A stretch of DNA of 12,295 nt, taken from CAZKCK01 sp964552325. GTDB lineage: Bacteria; Bacteroidota; Bacteroidia; Bacteroidales; TTA-H9. The DNA lies in the NCBI GenBank assembly GCA_964552325.1, contig CAZKHA010000105.1:1-12295 (forward strand), read 5' to 3'. Each line of letters opens with the position of its first letter. Within the stretch, counting starts at the first letter, position 1. A program made the position numbers and the translations under genes. Below the pieces are notes generated by a model. That model had not been told where the DNA came from. It saw only the letters and a list, made by a program, of their open reading frames with translations, and did no database searches. Positions 1 through 7,114 of the stretch are shown here, in pieces.

Positions 1-89
1 CATTATGTTTGCTCTGATTTATCAGAATTTTATTTCAGCCGATTCCAATTTTTTGTTCTTTTGCAATAGCAAGTGGCTATGAATCAAAA

Positions 90-797
90 ATGACTATGTA
101 TCTATTTATTGTATCATTATTTATCACTATCCTCTTCTGGATATGGATTATACGCAAGTACGACCGGTTTGAGCGGGAACCGTTTTTGACCGTTTTGCTG
201 GTGATGCTGGCTGGTGGTTTTATGAGTAGCCTGCCCGCAGGATTGTTTAATCATTTCTTTGGCCTATTGATAGGCTATGAACATGAACATTGGCAGAATG
301 TGGGAGATAACTTGCAGAAAATCATTATTTTTTATGGGTTTGTTGGGTTAAATGAAGAGTTTTTTAAAGCGGCTGTTACCATACTCTTGATCCGAAGGCT
401 CAACCAATTTAACGAGCCTGCCGATGGCTTGGTATATTCCATGAGCGTGGCACTGGGATTTTCGGTATTCGAAAACATTGAGTATATGCTTGATTATGGG
501 TATGTAAGCTTTGTGGTGCGCCAATTTAATGCCGTTCCTTTGCATATTGGGCTGGCTGCAATCTGGGGCATCGGAATAGCCAAGGCAAAGTTTTGGAATG
601 CTGAACGCTATTTTATGACCGTATTGCCCTATTTGCTGTTGGCAGCAGCTATTCATGGATTGTACAATGTGGTGGCTTCATGGGCAAAGTTTCCGGTACT
701 TGGTTTGCTTATTAATAGTGGTATAGGTTTGATTTTGATAATTTTAGCTACTCGGCTCGTAAAGCGGTATGCTGAACAAGGCCCTTTTAACCAGTGA
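90..797 (+). CDS. PrsW-family intramembrane metalloprotease
   Basis: 235-residue polytopic membrane protein with the hallmarks of the PrsW family (membrane-embedded proteases related to the CAAX protease/ABI superfamily). An early YDRFEREP segment (24-31) follows the first membrane helix, as is typical of the family. The expected polar residues sit inside hydrophobic helices: the E89-E90-x-x-K93 motif, GFSVFEN (123-129, E128), H152 in the next helix, and HGLYN (189-193). These residues probably form the active site. In Bacillus, PrsW cleaves an anti-sigma factor; the substrate here is unknown. The start at 90 is followed two codons later by another ATG (96), so either could be used. A short weak hairpin (790-794 with 803-807) overlaps the stop region. 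No partner gene such as an anti-sigma factor is next to it. The family call is firm; the biological role is not. Confidence 0.88.
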   Translation: MTMYLFIVSLFITILFWIWIIRKYDRFEREPFLTVLLVMLAGGFMSSLPAGLFNHFFGLLIGYEHEHWQNVGDNLQKIIIFYGFVGLNEEFFKAAVTILLIRRLNQFNEPADGLVYSMSVALGFSVFENIEYMLDYGYVSFVVRQFNAVPLHIGLAAIWGIGIAKAKFWNAERYFMTVLPYLLLAAAIHGLYNVVASWAKFPVLGLLINSGIGLILIILATRLVKRYAEQGPFNQ

Positions 798-870
798 AAT
801 AGCTGGTAGTTTTGTGAAGCCATCCCGAATTTCGTCTGCATACTAACTCACTTCGGGCTTCAGCGACCAC

Positions 871-1148
871 ACCCACCGCAGGGCAGGCTATTAGATAAAT
901 TTGAAAATAGCTTGCCCTGAGCTTGCCGAAGGGTGCAGATTTGTAAATATGCAGATTCTTGATCTTCACTCTTCGGGGTTTCGACCCCTTCGGCTTCGAC
1001 AGGCTCAGCCACCCCAGGGCAGGCTAGCAGATAAATTTGAAAATAGCTTGCCCTGAGCTTGCCGAAGGGTGCAGATTTGTAAATATGCAGATTCTTGATC
1101 TTCACCCTTCGGGGTTTCGACGGGCTCACCCACCGCAGGTCAGGCTAT
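871..1148. repeat. Intergenic repeat array, about 136-bp period, with inverted CCCTGAGC...GAAGGG motifs
   Basis: Two copies of a block of about 105 bp start at 881 and 1017 (offset 136) and differ at only a few positions. A boundary segment ACCCACCGCAGGGCAGGCTAT occurs at 871-891, again with one change at 1128-1148, and in altered form at 1008-1026. Each block carries CCCTGAGCTTGCCGAAGGG. Between the blocks lies a near reverse complement (CCTTCGGCTTCGACAGGCTCAG, about 987-1008), so the array can form long hairpins. CCCTTCGACAGGCTCAGGG-like sequences recur between genes in many bacterial genomes; recognising this as one of them is from memory. The array is non-coding and may act as a repetitive extragenic palindrome or a transcription barrier. 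Confidence 0.8.
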
Positions 1149-1151
1149 TTC

Positions 1152-1181
1152 CACATCTTCAAATCTTCACATCTTCAAATC
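1152..1181. repeat. Short tandem repeat (CACATCTTCAAATCTT)
   Basis: A 16-bp unit at 1152-1167 is repeated at 1168-1181, with the second copy diverging at its last two bases. It sits directly against the larger repeat array and immediately in front of the promoter of the tamL-like gene. Confidence 0.7.
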
Positions 1182-1187
1182 AATTTC

Positions 1188-1195
1188 TATATTTG
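1188..1195 (+). promoter_or_regulatory. Bacteroidota -7 box TATATTTG for the tamL-like gene
   Basis: TATATTTG fits the TAnnTTTG -7 consensus used by the primary sigma factor of Bacteroidota. It lies 19 bp before the proposed TTG start, which would give a very short leader. No clear TTG -33 element is visible at the expected distance, so the call is moderate. It supports a start downstream of 1195 rather than inside the repeats. Confidence 0.5.
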
Positions 1196-1214
1196 TACTT
1201 TCAAATTGCATCCA

Positions 1215-3569
1215 TTGAAGCAGAAATTATTCTTTAGGTTATTTTGGTTAGCCCTCTTGGCAGTGAGTTTGGTATCGTGCAATCCTACACGCAAGCTGCC
1301 TGCTAATCAATATCTTCTAACAAAAAATTCCATCGTTTGCCAGAACCCAGCTATCAATACGGAGGATCTTTCCAATTTATTGCTGCAGCCAAGCAACCGA
1401 AAATCGTTGATGCTGTTCCATACCAACCTATGGATGAAGAATAATTTGCAGAATTGGAAACCAAGTAAGTTTAAGACATGGATGCTTCGTAACGCTGGCC
1501 AAGCTCCTTCTATCTATGATCAGGCTAAAGCAGAATCGACGCTGCGGAATATTCGCAACTATTTAAATAATAAGGGGTACTTTAACTCAAAGGTTTCATA
1601 CCAAACAAAAATTCACAAGAAAAAGATTGAAGTTACCTATACGGTAGTGCCTGCAACCCCTTACCGGATAAACCAGGTTAAAGTTAAAGCCGAAGACAGC
1701 TTGGTAAATAATATGGCAAAGGAAATCTTGCGTACTAGTCCACTAAAAACCGGCAATATTTACGATTTTAGCCTGCTGGAAGCCGAGCGAGAGCGGTTAA
1801 ACCGTGAAATTAGGAACCAAGGCTATTATTTCTTTTCGAACGATTACGTGTTTTACGAAATTGATAGTTCATTCAATAATCATTTGCTTGATATATATAT
1901 AGTTATAAAAAACCCGCGACGTCTTTTGGGCGTAAAGGATGACGAAGAGCTTTTTGAAAACGATCGTCATAAAAAGTATTATATCGACGATATTGTTGTT
2001 TATCCACAATATGCTGTCTTAAACGATTCGGTAGCTTATGATACCTTGATAGTTACCAAAAGCTACGATAAGGATTCGGTGCAACAAGATTTTTATCAGT
2101 TTTTGATCCAGAGCAAATTACGAATACATCCAAAAACTATTTTGCGTTCGGTGTTCCTCAAACGAAATCAAACCTTTAATGCCACCGACGTTAACAATAC
2201 GTACAAAAGCCTTACTGATTTGAGCCTGTATCGCTATGTGAATATCGATTTTGTTCCTGATTCACAGTTTGTATCGCCTACCACCGGAAAACTTGACTGC
2301 ATTGTTCAATTATCAAGGGGGCCTGTTCAGGCCTATACAATTGAGTCAGAGGTTACCAACACGGGTGGTTATCCGGGCGTTTCAGGAAGTTTTATCTACG
2401 AGAACCGTAACCTTTTTAGGGGTGCCGAAACATTTCGGGTAAAGCTACGTGCTGCCTTAGAAATGCAAACCTCTTTCGATGAAATTGATGAGACAAAGTT
2501 TCTGTTTTTTAATACGGTAGAAACGGGAATTGATATGAGCCTGACTTTTCCAAGGTATGTTGGCCCCATTGGTTCTGATTTGTTCCCGGGTTATTTGCGT
2601 CCTAAAACTGTTTTATCAGGTGGCTTTGGAAGCCAGGTCCGCCCCGATTACAAGCGATATGTGTCAAACGTGAGTTTCGGTTATAAATTGAAAGTGAACG
2701 ATCGCAAAACACATTTTTTAAACCCCATCGAAGTGAATGTGGTGCGCATTTTTCCATCCGTATCTTTCGACAGTATTATTAATACGATGAAGGATCAGGC
2801 AATTAAAGCCCAATATAGCAACCACGTAATCATGGGCTTATCCTATTCGTATATTTATTCTGATCAAGAAATTGGAAAACAAAAGAATTTCAGGTTTTTA
2901 CGCTTCAATCTGGAGTCTTCTGGCAATATGTTGCGGCTGGCTCAATCCGTCTTCCAATCTCCAAAAGAATTGGATGGTTCTTATACCTTATTTAATATAC
3001 GATATGCCCAATACCTAAAAACGAGTATCGACTTTCGGTATTATTACAATATCTATAAGGATAATTCATTGGCTTTTAGGGCTTTCTTTGGAATTGGAAA
3101 GGCCTATGCCAACAGTGAATACCTTCCGTTTGAAAAAGGGTTTTTTGCAGGAGGTGCCAACGGCATGCGAGGATGGGTGCTCAAACTTATGGGGCCAGGG
3201 GCTTATACAAACAGTTTGGATAATAACTACGACCGCATGGGCGATTTGCAATTAGAAACAAATTTTGAATACCGTTTCCCGATCTACTCGGTGGTTAAGG
3301 GCGCGTTGTTTGCCGATGTTGGCAATATATGGCTGTTAAAAGCCAATGCCTTGTATCCAGAAGGTGTGTTCCAAACGGATACTTTTATTGAAGAACTGGG
3401 TTTTGATGCCGGTTTCGGGATGAGGCTCGATTTTACTTATTTCGTTTTCAGGCTTGATGCCGCCTTACGAATGTACGACCCTGGCACAGAAGATATAAAT
3501 CGCTGGGTAATAAAAAAAGCCACTTTAGGCAGTGTGGTCTGGAATTTTGGTATTGGTTATCCTTTCTAA
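1215..3569 (+). CDS. tamL: TamL-like BamA/TamA-family outer-membrane assembly lipoprotein
   Basis: An Omp85-superfamily protein, 784 residues from the proposed start. Such proteins insert or fold beta-barrel outer-membrane proteins; the lipid-anchored Bacteroidota version is called TamL. The N-terminus has basic and hydrophobic stretches ending in the lipobox VSLVSC (Cys22), followed by NPTRKLP. Two or more POTRA-like alpha/beta repeats follow in the first half; one contains NIRNYLNNKGYF, another LNREIRNQGYYF and a later one TYKSLTDLSLYRYVNIDF. The C-terminal half is a 16-strand-type barrel with the diagnostic loop motif GGANGMRGW (about 646-654, Arg652) and a final aromatic residue (GYPF). 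The frame stays open upstream to an ATG at 1095, but that start lies in the repeat array, precedes the promoter and would bury the signal peptide, so I chose TTG at 1215. There is no TamB neighbour inside the window. Bam-like and Tam-like roles cannot be separated from sequence alone. Confidence 0.88.
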   Translation: MKQKLFFRLFWLALLAVSLVSCNPTRKLPANQYLLTKNSIVCQNPAINTEDLSNLLLQPSNRKSLMLFHTNLWMKNNLQNWKPSKFKTWMLRNAGQAPSIYDQAKAESTLRNIRNYLNNKGYFNSKVSYQTKIHKKKIEVTYTVVPATPYRINQVKVKAEDSLVNNMAKEILRTSPLKTGNIYDFSLLEAERERLNREIRNQGYYFFSNDYVFYEIDSSFNNHLLDIYIVIKNPRRLLGVKDDEELFENDRHKKYYIDDIVVYPQYAVLNDSVAYDTLIVTKSYDKDSVQQDFYQFLIQSKLRIHPKTILRSVFLKRNQTFNATDVNNTYKSLTDLSLYRYVNIDFVPDSQFVSPTTGKLDCIVQLSRGPVQAYTIESEVTNTGGYPGVSGSFIYENRNLFRGAETFRVKLRAALEMQTSFDEIDETKFLFFNTVETGIDMSLTFPRYVGPIGSDLFPGYLRPKTVLSGGFGSQVRPDYKRYVSNVSFGYKLKVNDRKTHFLNPIEVNVVRIFPSVSFDSIINTMKDQAIKAQYSNHVIMGLSYSYIYSDQEIGKQKNFRFLRFNLESSGNMLRLAQSVFQSPKELDGSYTLFNIRYAQYLKTSIDFRYYYNIYKDNSLAFRAFFGIGKAYANSEYLPFEKGFFAGGANGMRGWVLKLMGPGAYTNSLDNNYDRMGDLQLETNFEYRFPIYSVVKGALFADVGNIWLLKANALYPEGVFQTDTFIEELGFDAGFGMRLDFTYFVFRLDAALRMYDPGTEDINRWVIKKATLGSVVWNFGIGYPF

Positions 3570-3613
3570 ATTTTCAACAGTTTTTGTTTTGTTGTATCCT
3601 TTGATGTAGTAAT

Positions 3614-4906
3614 ATGAATTATTCTGATGCTATTCAGTTTATTTATAGTCAGTTGCCTATGTTTACCCGAATTGGGGCTGCTGCTTATAAAGCCGATTTG
3701 TCAACAACCATTAACCTTTGCAATGCATTGGGCAATCCTGAGCAAGGTTTTAAAGCAATACATATTGCTGGAACCAATGGAAAGGGTTCGGTATCAAGCT
3801 TTACAGCATCGGTGCTGCAGGAGTCGGGTTATAAAACGGGCTTGTTTACATCGCCTCATCTGCGCGATTTCAGGGAACGAATTCGCATCAACGGGCTTAT
3901 GATTCCTGAAGCATATGTTGCTGAATTTGTAAATTCTAACATGCAACTGTTCACAGAGCTTAAGCCTTCGTTTTTCGAAATGTCGTTTGCTATGGCGGCT
4001 TGCTATTTTAGGGATGAAAATGTTGATATTGCTGTAATAGAAACTGGAATGGGAGGGAGGCTCGATTCAACAAACCTGGTTCGCCCTATGGCTTCTGTTA
4101 TTACCAACATCGGCTTCGATCATATGCAGTTTTTGGGCGACACCTTGACAGCTATCGCAATCGAAAAAGCGGGTATTATCAAACCAAACATTCCCGTTAT
4201 AATTGGTGAACGGAATCCTGAAACAGATGAGGTGTTTGTTCAAACAGCCAAAAAACATGCGAGCCCAATCTATTTTGCTGAGGATTTTTATACTGTTGAT
4301 AAGCATCAATATGCTGCAGAAACAAACTTGTTGAGTGCCACACTTAAAGACCAAGTTGCTGCAGAAGTATTTAACCTAGTAAGCCCGTTGCCAGGCATTT
4401 ACCAACTTAAAAACCTAAAAACTACCTTAACGCTTCTAAGGCATGTCTCACCCCAATTGCATTCCATTACCCACGAGACGGTATGTGATGGCATTTCTAA
4501 TGTGTTGATAAATACGGGCATATTGGGCCGTTGGCAGGTTTTACGCAGCAAACCCTTGGCAATAGCCGATACAGGGCATAACCAACACGGCCTAAAAGGG
4601 GTGCTCGAACAAATTGGGCTTATCAAGTTTCAAAAGTTGCATGTGGTTTTAGGCATGGTTTCCGATAAAGATGTAAACCATGTTTTGGAGCTTTTCCCTA
4701 AAAATGCCCAGTATTATTTTTGCAAACCCTCTATTCCACGTGGGCTTGACGTTAAGGAACTTGTTAAGCTTGCCAATTTTCATGGTTTGTATGGAGAAGC
4801 TTTTACAAGTGTTCAAGAAGCTTTTAACGCGGCATTGTTAAAAGCTGATGAAAAAGACTTTATTTTTGTGGGTGGAAGTACTTTTGTAGTAGCAGAAGTA
4901 GTTTGA
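3614..4906 (+). CDS. folC: Bifunctional folylpolyglutamate synthase / dihydrofolate synthase
   Basis: 430-residue cytosolic Mur-ligase-type enzyme. It adds glutamate to dihydropteroate and/or to folates, using ATP. Visible motifs are the P-loop GTNGKGS (53-59), SPHLRDFRERIRING just after it (about 80-94), ETGMGGRLDSTN (a Mg/ATP-site segment), the FDHMQFLGDT and EKAGIIK segments, and ADTGHN in the C-terminal domain. The length is normal for FolC. The ATG at 3614 gives a typical N-terminus (NYSDAIQFIYSQLPMFTRIG). It lies 44 bp after the tamL-like gene on the same strand. A degenerate promoter-like TATCCTTTG (3595-3603) has one extra base between TA and TTTG, so cotranscription with tamL is possible. 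Confidence 0.95.
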   Translation: MNYSDAIQFIYSQLPMFTRIGAAAYKADLSTTINLCNALGNPEQGFKAIHIAGTNGKGSVSSFTASVLQESGYKTGLFTSPHLRDFRERIRINGLMIPEAYVAEFVNSNMQLFTELKPSFFEMSFAMAACYFRDENVDIAVIETGMGGRLDSTNLVRPMASVITNIGFDHMQFLGDTLTAIAIEKAGIIKPNIPVIIGERNPETDEVFVQTAKKHASPIYFAEDFYTVDKHQYAAETNLLSATLKDQVAAEVFNLVSPLPGIYQLKNLKTTLTLLRHVSPQLHSITHETVCDGISNVLINTGILGRWQVLRSKPLAIADTGHNQHGLKGVLEQIGLIKFQKLHVVLGMVSDKDVNHVLELFPKNAQYYFCKPSIPRGLDVKELVKLANFHGLYGEAFTSVQEAFNAALLKADEKDFIFVGGSTFVVAEVV

Positions 4907-4936
4907 TCGTCATACTAACTTTCCAAACCTCGTACT

Positions 4937-5380
4937 ATGAACAAGCAACTTTTATTGATAGCGCTATTCTTGAGCTTGATTGGCAGTGTGTTATCTCAAA
5001 ACCAAGGCCGTGTTAATGCCAATTTGTCGAGTGCCATATCACATACCAACAACAAAGAATACATGGAGGCCATTATTGCTTGTACTTACACTATAAAATC
5101 GGATAGCAGCAATGCAGATGCTTATTACTTAAGGGCTTATGGTTTTTTTATGCTCGATAACAAACCCGCAGCCTTAAAAGATGTCAATCGAAGCATTTCC
5201 ATAAACCCAAACAATAGCGATTCGTATATTTTGAGGGGTAAGATTTTCAAGGCTTTGGGCAAGTACATTGCAGCTTATAAAGATTTAAAAACCGCGAATA
5301 GCTTAAATCCAGCAGGCACGTTGCTTGGAGTTACCAAAATTATGTTTTCGTCGGTATTGCCCGGTTCTAAATCAGACTAA
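4937..5380 (+). CDS. Small secreted TPR-repeat protein
   Basis: 147-residue protein. The N-terminus (MNKQLLLIALFLSLIGSVLSQ) is a clear Sec signal peptide with probable cleavage near residue 20, so the mature protein should be periplasmic. The rest is about three tetratricopeptide repeats (roughly 27-58, 60-92 and 94-126) with typical residues such as NADAYYLRAYGFFMLDNKPAALKDVNRSISINPNNSDSYILRG. TPRs are protein-binding scaffolds; no partner can be named. It lies 30 bp after folC and 11 bp before the SpmA-SpmB gene, so it is probably cotranscribed with them. The short C-terminal tail is hydrophobic. Confidence 0.82.
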   Translation: MNKQLLLIALFLSLIGSVLSQNQGRVNANLSSAISHTNNKEYMEAIIACTYTIKSDSSNADAYYLRAYGFFMLDNKPAALKDVNRSISINPNNSDSYILRGKIFKALGKYIAAYKDLKTANSLNPAGTLLGVTKIMFSSVLPGSKSD

Positions 5381-5391
5381 AGCCCAACTTT

Positions 5392-6624
5392 ATGGTATTG
5401 AATTACATCTGGATTGCCTTTTTTGTGGTTGCTTTTGTAGTGGCCCTCGTAAAACTCATTTTGTTTGCAGATTATGAGGTTTTTAATGCGATGATGGGCA
5501 GTACGTTTGATATGGCGAAAACAGGTTTCGAGCTATCGTTGGGTTTAACGGGTGTTATGACCTTATGGCTTGGTATCATGCGGGTGGGAGAACTTGGTGG
5601 CATGGTTAAAATACTCACACGATTGGTTGGCCCCTTGTTTTCGAAATTGCTGCCAGGCATCCCAAAAGATCATCCTGTTTCGGGTTCGATTATGATGAAC
5701 CTATCGGCCAATATGTTAGGCTTGGATAATGCCGCTACTCCGCTGGGGCTTAAGGCTATGAATCAACTTCAGGAACTTAATCCGGTAAAGGATACGGCTT
5801 CCAATTCAATGATTATGTTTTTGGTGCTCAATACGTCGGGGCTCACCATTATTCCGGTTAGCATAATGGTTTACCGAGCTCAATTGGGTGCTGCCAATCC
5901 TGCTGATGTGTTTCTGCCCATACTCTGCGCAACGTTCTTTTCAACCTTAGCAGGAATAATTTCGGTGTCTATCTATCAGCGTATCAATCTCTTTCAACGT
6001 ACAATCCTGTATTATCTGGGTGGTTTTAGTTTATTGGTAGGTTCAGTAATATGGTATGTTTCGACCATGCCAGCCGATCAGGTAAACTTTTTTTCGACCT
6101 TGGTGAGCAACATCATACTTTTTAGCATTATTGTGAGCTTTATTGTGTTGGCAGTGTATAGAAAGGTTAATGTTTACGATGCGTTTATTGAAGGTGCCAA
6201 GGAAGGCTTTGGCATTTCGATAAAGATTATCCCTTATTTGGTGGCCATGTTGGTGGGTATTGGGGTGTTTAGGGCTTCGGGCACAATGGATTATATGCAG
6301 CAAGGCATTGGATGGTTTTTTGGTTTGTTTGCTATTGACACTTCCTTTGTGGAGGCCTTACCAACTGCTTTTATGAAGCCCTTGAGTGGAAGCGGGGCTC
6401 GCAGCCTGATGGTGGAAACAATGAAACACTATGGCCCTGATTCGTTTGTTGGCCGTTTGTCGTGTACTTTTCAAGGAGCGTCTGACACTACCTTTTATAT
6501 TTTAGCCTTGTATTTTGGCTCGGTTGGCATTAAAAAGACCCGGCATGCCATTGCTGGGGGATTGATTGCAGATTTGGCGGGCGTATTGGCCGCAATTTTT
6601 GTGGCATACCTGTTTTTTAAATAG
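5392..6624 (+). CDS. Fused SpmA-SpmB (nucleoside-recognition / Gate domain) membrane protein
   Basis: 410-residue integral membrane protein that joins the two Bacillus spore-maturation proteins. Residues about 1-205 resemble SpmA, with GELGGMVKILTRLVGPLF (about 66-83), NLSANMLGLDNAATPLGLKAM-type sequence (103-123) and MFLVLNTSGLTIIP (142-155). Residues about 255-410 resemble SpmB, with EGFGISIKIIPYLVAMLVG (271-289), PLSGSGARSLM (330-340) and GASDTTFYI (362-370). Both halves carry Gate (nucleoside-recognition) domains with hydrophobic helices. The middle linker (about 205-255) contains two more membrane helices. In Bacillus, SpmA and SpmB affect spore-core dehydration; in non-sporulating Bacteroidota the transported or bound substrate is unknown. 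An inverted repeat without a T-run (6628-6660) follows the gene. Confidence 0.9.
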   Translation: MVLNYIWIAFFVVAFVVALVKLILFADYEVFNAMMGSTFDMAKTGFELSLGLTGVMTLWLGIMRVGELGGMVKILTRLVGPLFSKLLPGIPKDHPVSGSIMMNLSANMLGLDNAATPLGLKAMNQLQELNPVKDTASNSMIMFLVLNTSGLTIIPVSIMVYRAQLGAANPADVFLPILCATFFSTLAGIISVSIYQRINLFQRTILYYLGGFSLLVGSVIWYVSTMPADQVNFFSTLVSNIILFSIIVSFIVLAVYRKVNVYDAFIEGAKEGFGISIKIIPYLVAMLVGIGVFRASGTMDYMQQGIGWFFGLFAIDTSFVEALPTAFMKPLSGSGARSLMVETMKHYGPDSFVGRLSCTFQGASDTTFYILALYFGSVGIKKTRHAIAGGLIADLAGVLAAIFVAYLFFK

Positions 6625-6627
6625 TTA

Positions 6628-6660
6628 ATTCTTCATCTGTATTAAAAAAGATGGAAGAAT
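6628..6660 (+). terminator. Inverted repeat after the SpmA-SpmB gene, possible terminator
   Basis: ATTCTTCATCT (6628-6638) pairs with AGATGGAAGAAT (6649-6660), with one bulged base and a 10-base A-rich loop. It begins 3 bp after the stop codon. There is no T-run behind it, so intrinsic termination is uncertain; it may instead protect the 3' end of the transcript. Confidence 0.4.
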
Positions 6661-6773
6661 CATATTATGAAGGTTTTAGGTATTTGCATAGGTGATTTAG
6701 CCAAAATTTGCCCCACACAATTAAGCTGAAAGAACTTGAAGATATAAGTAGAACGGACTAGAAAGTTGGTACT

Positions 6774-6850
6774 GCGTGAGGGATAGGCACGGAAAGCCCG
6801 GAGCGTAGCGAGGACTTGGAGTAGATAGCCCGACCCAAAGGGGCACGCCC
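6774..6850 (+). other. GC-rich structured intergenic element, possible Bacteroidota repeat or ncRNA
   Basis: This 77-bp block is much richer in G and C than its AT-rich surroundings. It is closed by GCGTG (6774-6778) pairing with CACGC (6844-6848). Inside are AAGCCC (6794-6799) with GGACTT (6812-6817), which pair with one mismatch, and a CCCAAAGGG mini-hairpin (6834-6842). It starts ACTGCGTGAGGGATAGGC and ends GACCCAAAGGGGCACGCCC. From memory, similar GCGTGAGGGATAG...GCCCGACCC...CACGCCC sequences recur between genes in many Flavobacteria and other Bacteroidota; I cannot check this here. It could be a mobile or repetitive element, or a structured RNA. No protein is encoded. Confidence 0.5.
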
Positions 6851-7043
6851 AAAAGAAAAGTTGTAATACTTTTTAAACTTGCCTGTGATGACTGCAAACG
6901 GTTGCAATTTTGGTCTTTTGAGCATCAAATAGCAAGCTGAATTAGCTCAATTTAAGTTGAGAAATTAACAATTGCCATGTTGTAAAGTAAGCAAAATGCT
7001 GATTAACATAGTTTTATGAAGTGAAAAATTTCATTGCCAATAA

Positions 7044-7076
7044 TTGCTTCTCTTGTTACTTAAACTTCTACCTTTG
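7044..7076 (+). promoter_or_regulatory. Promoter of the cpgS-like gene (TTG-N22-TAccTTTG)
   Basis: TACCTTTG (7069-7076) is a full match to the Bacteroidota -7 box TAnnTTTG. TTG at 7044-7046 lies 22 bp upstream, within the usual range for the -33 element. The start codon follows 38 bp later, after an A-rich leader (CCCAAAAATAGATCAT) and without a Shine-Dalgarno sequence, as usual in this phylum. Confidence 0.7.
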
Positions 7077-7114
7077 CAGCACATAAAATCTCAATTAACC
7101 CAAAAATAGATCAT

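Larger units (their letters stand above)
798..1214. other. Intergenic region dominated by repeats
   Basis: This 417-bp gap between the PrsW-like gene and the tamL-like gene holds no convincing gene. It contains a repeat array (about 871-1148), a short 16-bp tandem repeat (1152-1181) and the promoter of the downstream gene (1188-1195). Reading frames that run through it on either strand follow the repeats and look like no known protein. Confidence 0.8.
6625..7114. other. Intergenic region with hairpins, a structured element and a promoter
   Basis: 490 bp without a convincing gene. In order it holds an inverted repeat just after the SpmA-SpmB gene (6628-6660), a 20-codon frame at 6667-6729 that I do not believe, a GC-rich structured element (6774-6850), two small hairpins (TGCAA/TTGCA near 6893-6906; CTCAA/TTGAG at 6946-6961), and the promoter of the cpgS-like gene (7044-7076). 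Confidence 0.7.

Noticed and set aside
1..69. Open frame 1-69 ending in TAG that could be the C-terminus of an upstream gene
   Set aside because: Only 22 codons are visible, rich in Phe, with no recognisable family motif, and a second frame (2-81) is equally open. Not enough to call a gene end.
860..1129. Minus-strand frames across the repeat array
   Set aside because: They follow the repeat units and encode repeated peptide text with no family resemblance; artefacts of the repeats.
871..1148. CRISPR-like array
   Set aside because: The units are about 105 bp with a 136-bp period and differ in sequence; there are no short repeats with unique spacers and no cas genes.
3595..3603. TATCCTTTG in front of folC as a promoter
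   Set aside because: It has three rather than two bases between TA and TTTG, and folC may be cotranscribed with the gene before it.
6667..6729. 20-codon frame starting MKVLGICIGD after the SpmA-SpmB gene
   Set aside because: Too short, no homology recognised and no promoter of its own; likely chance.
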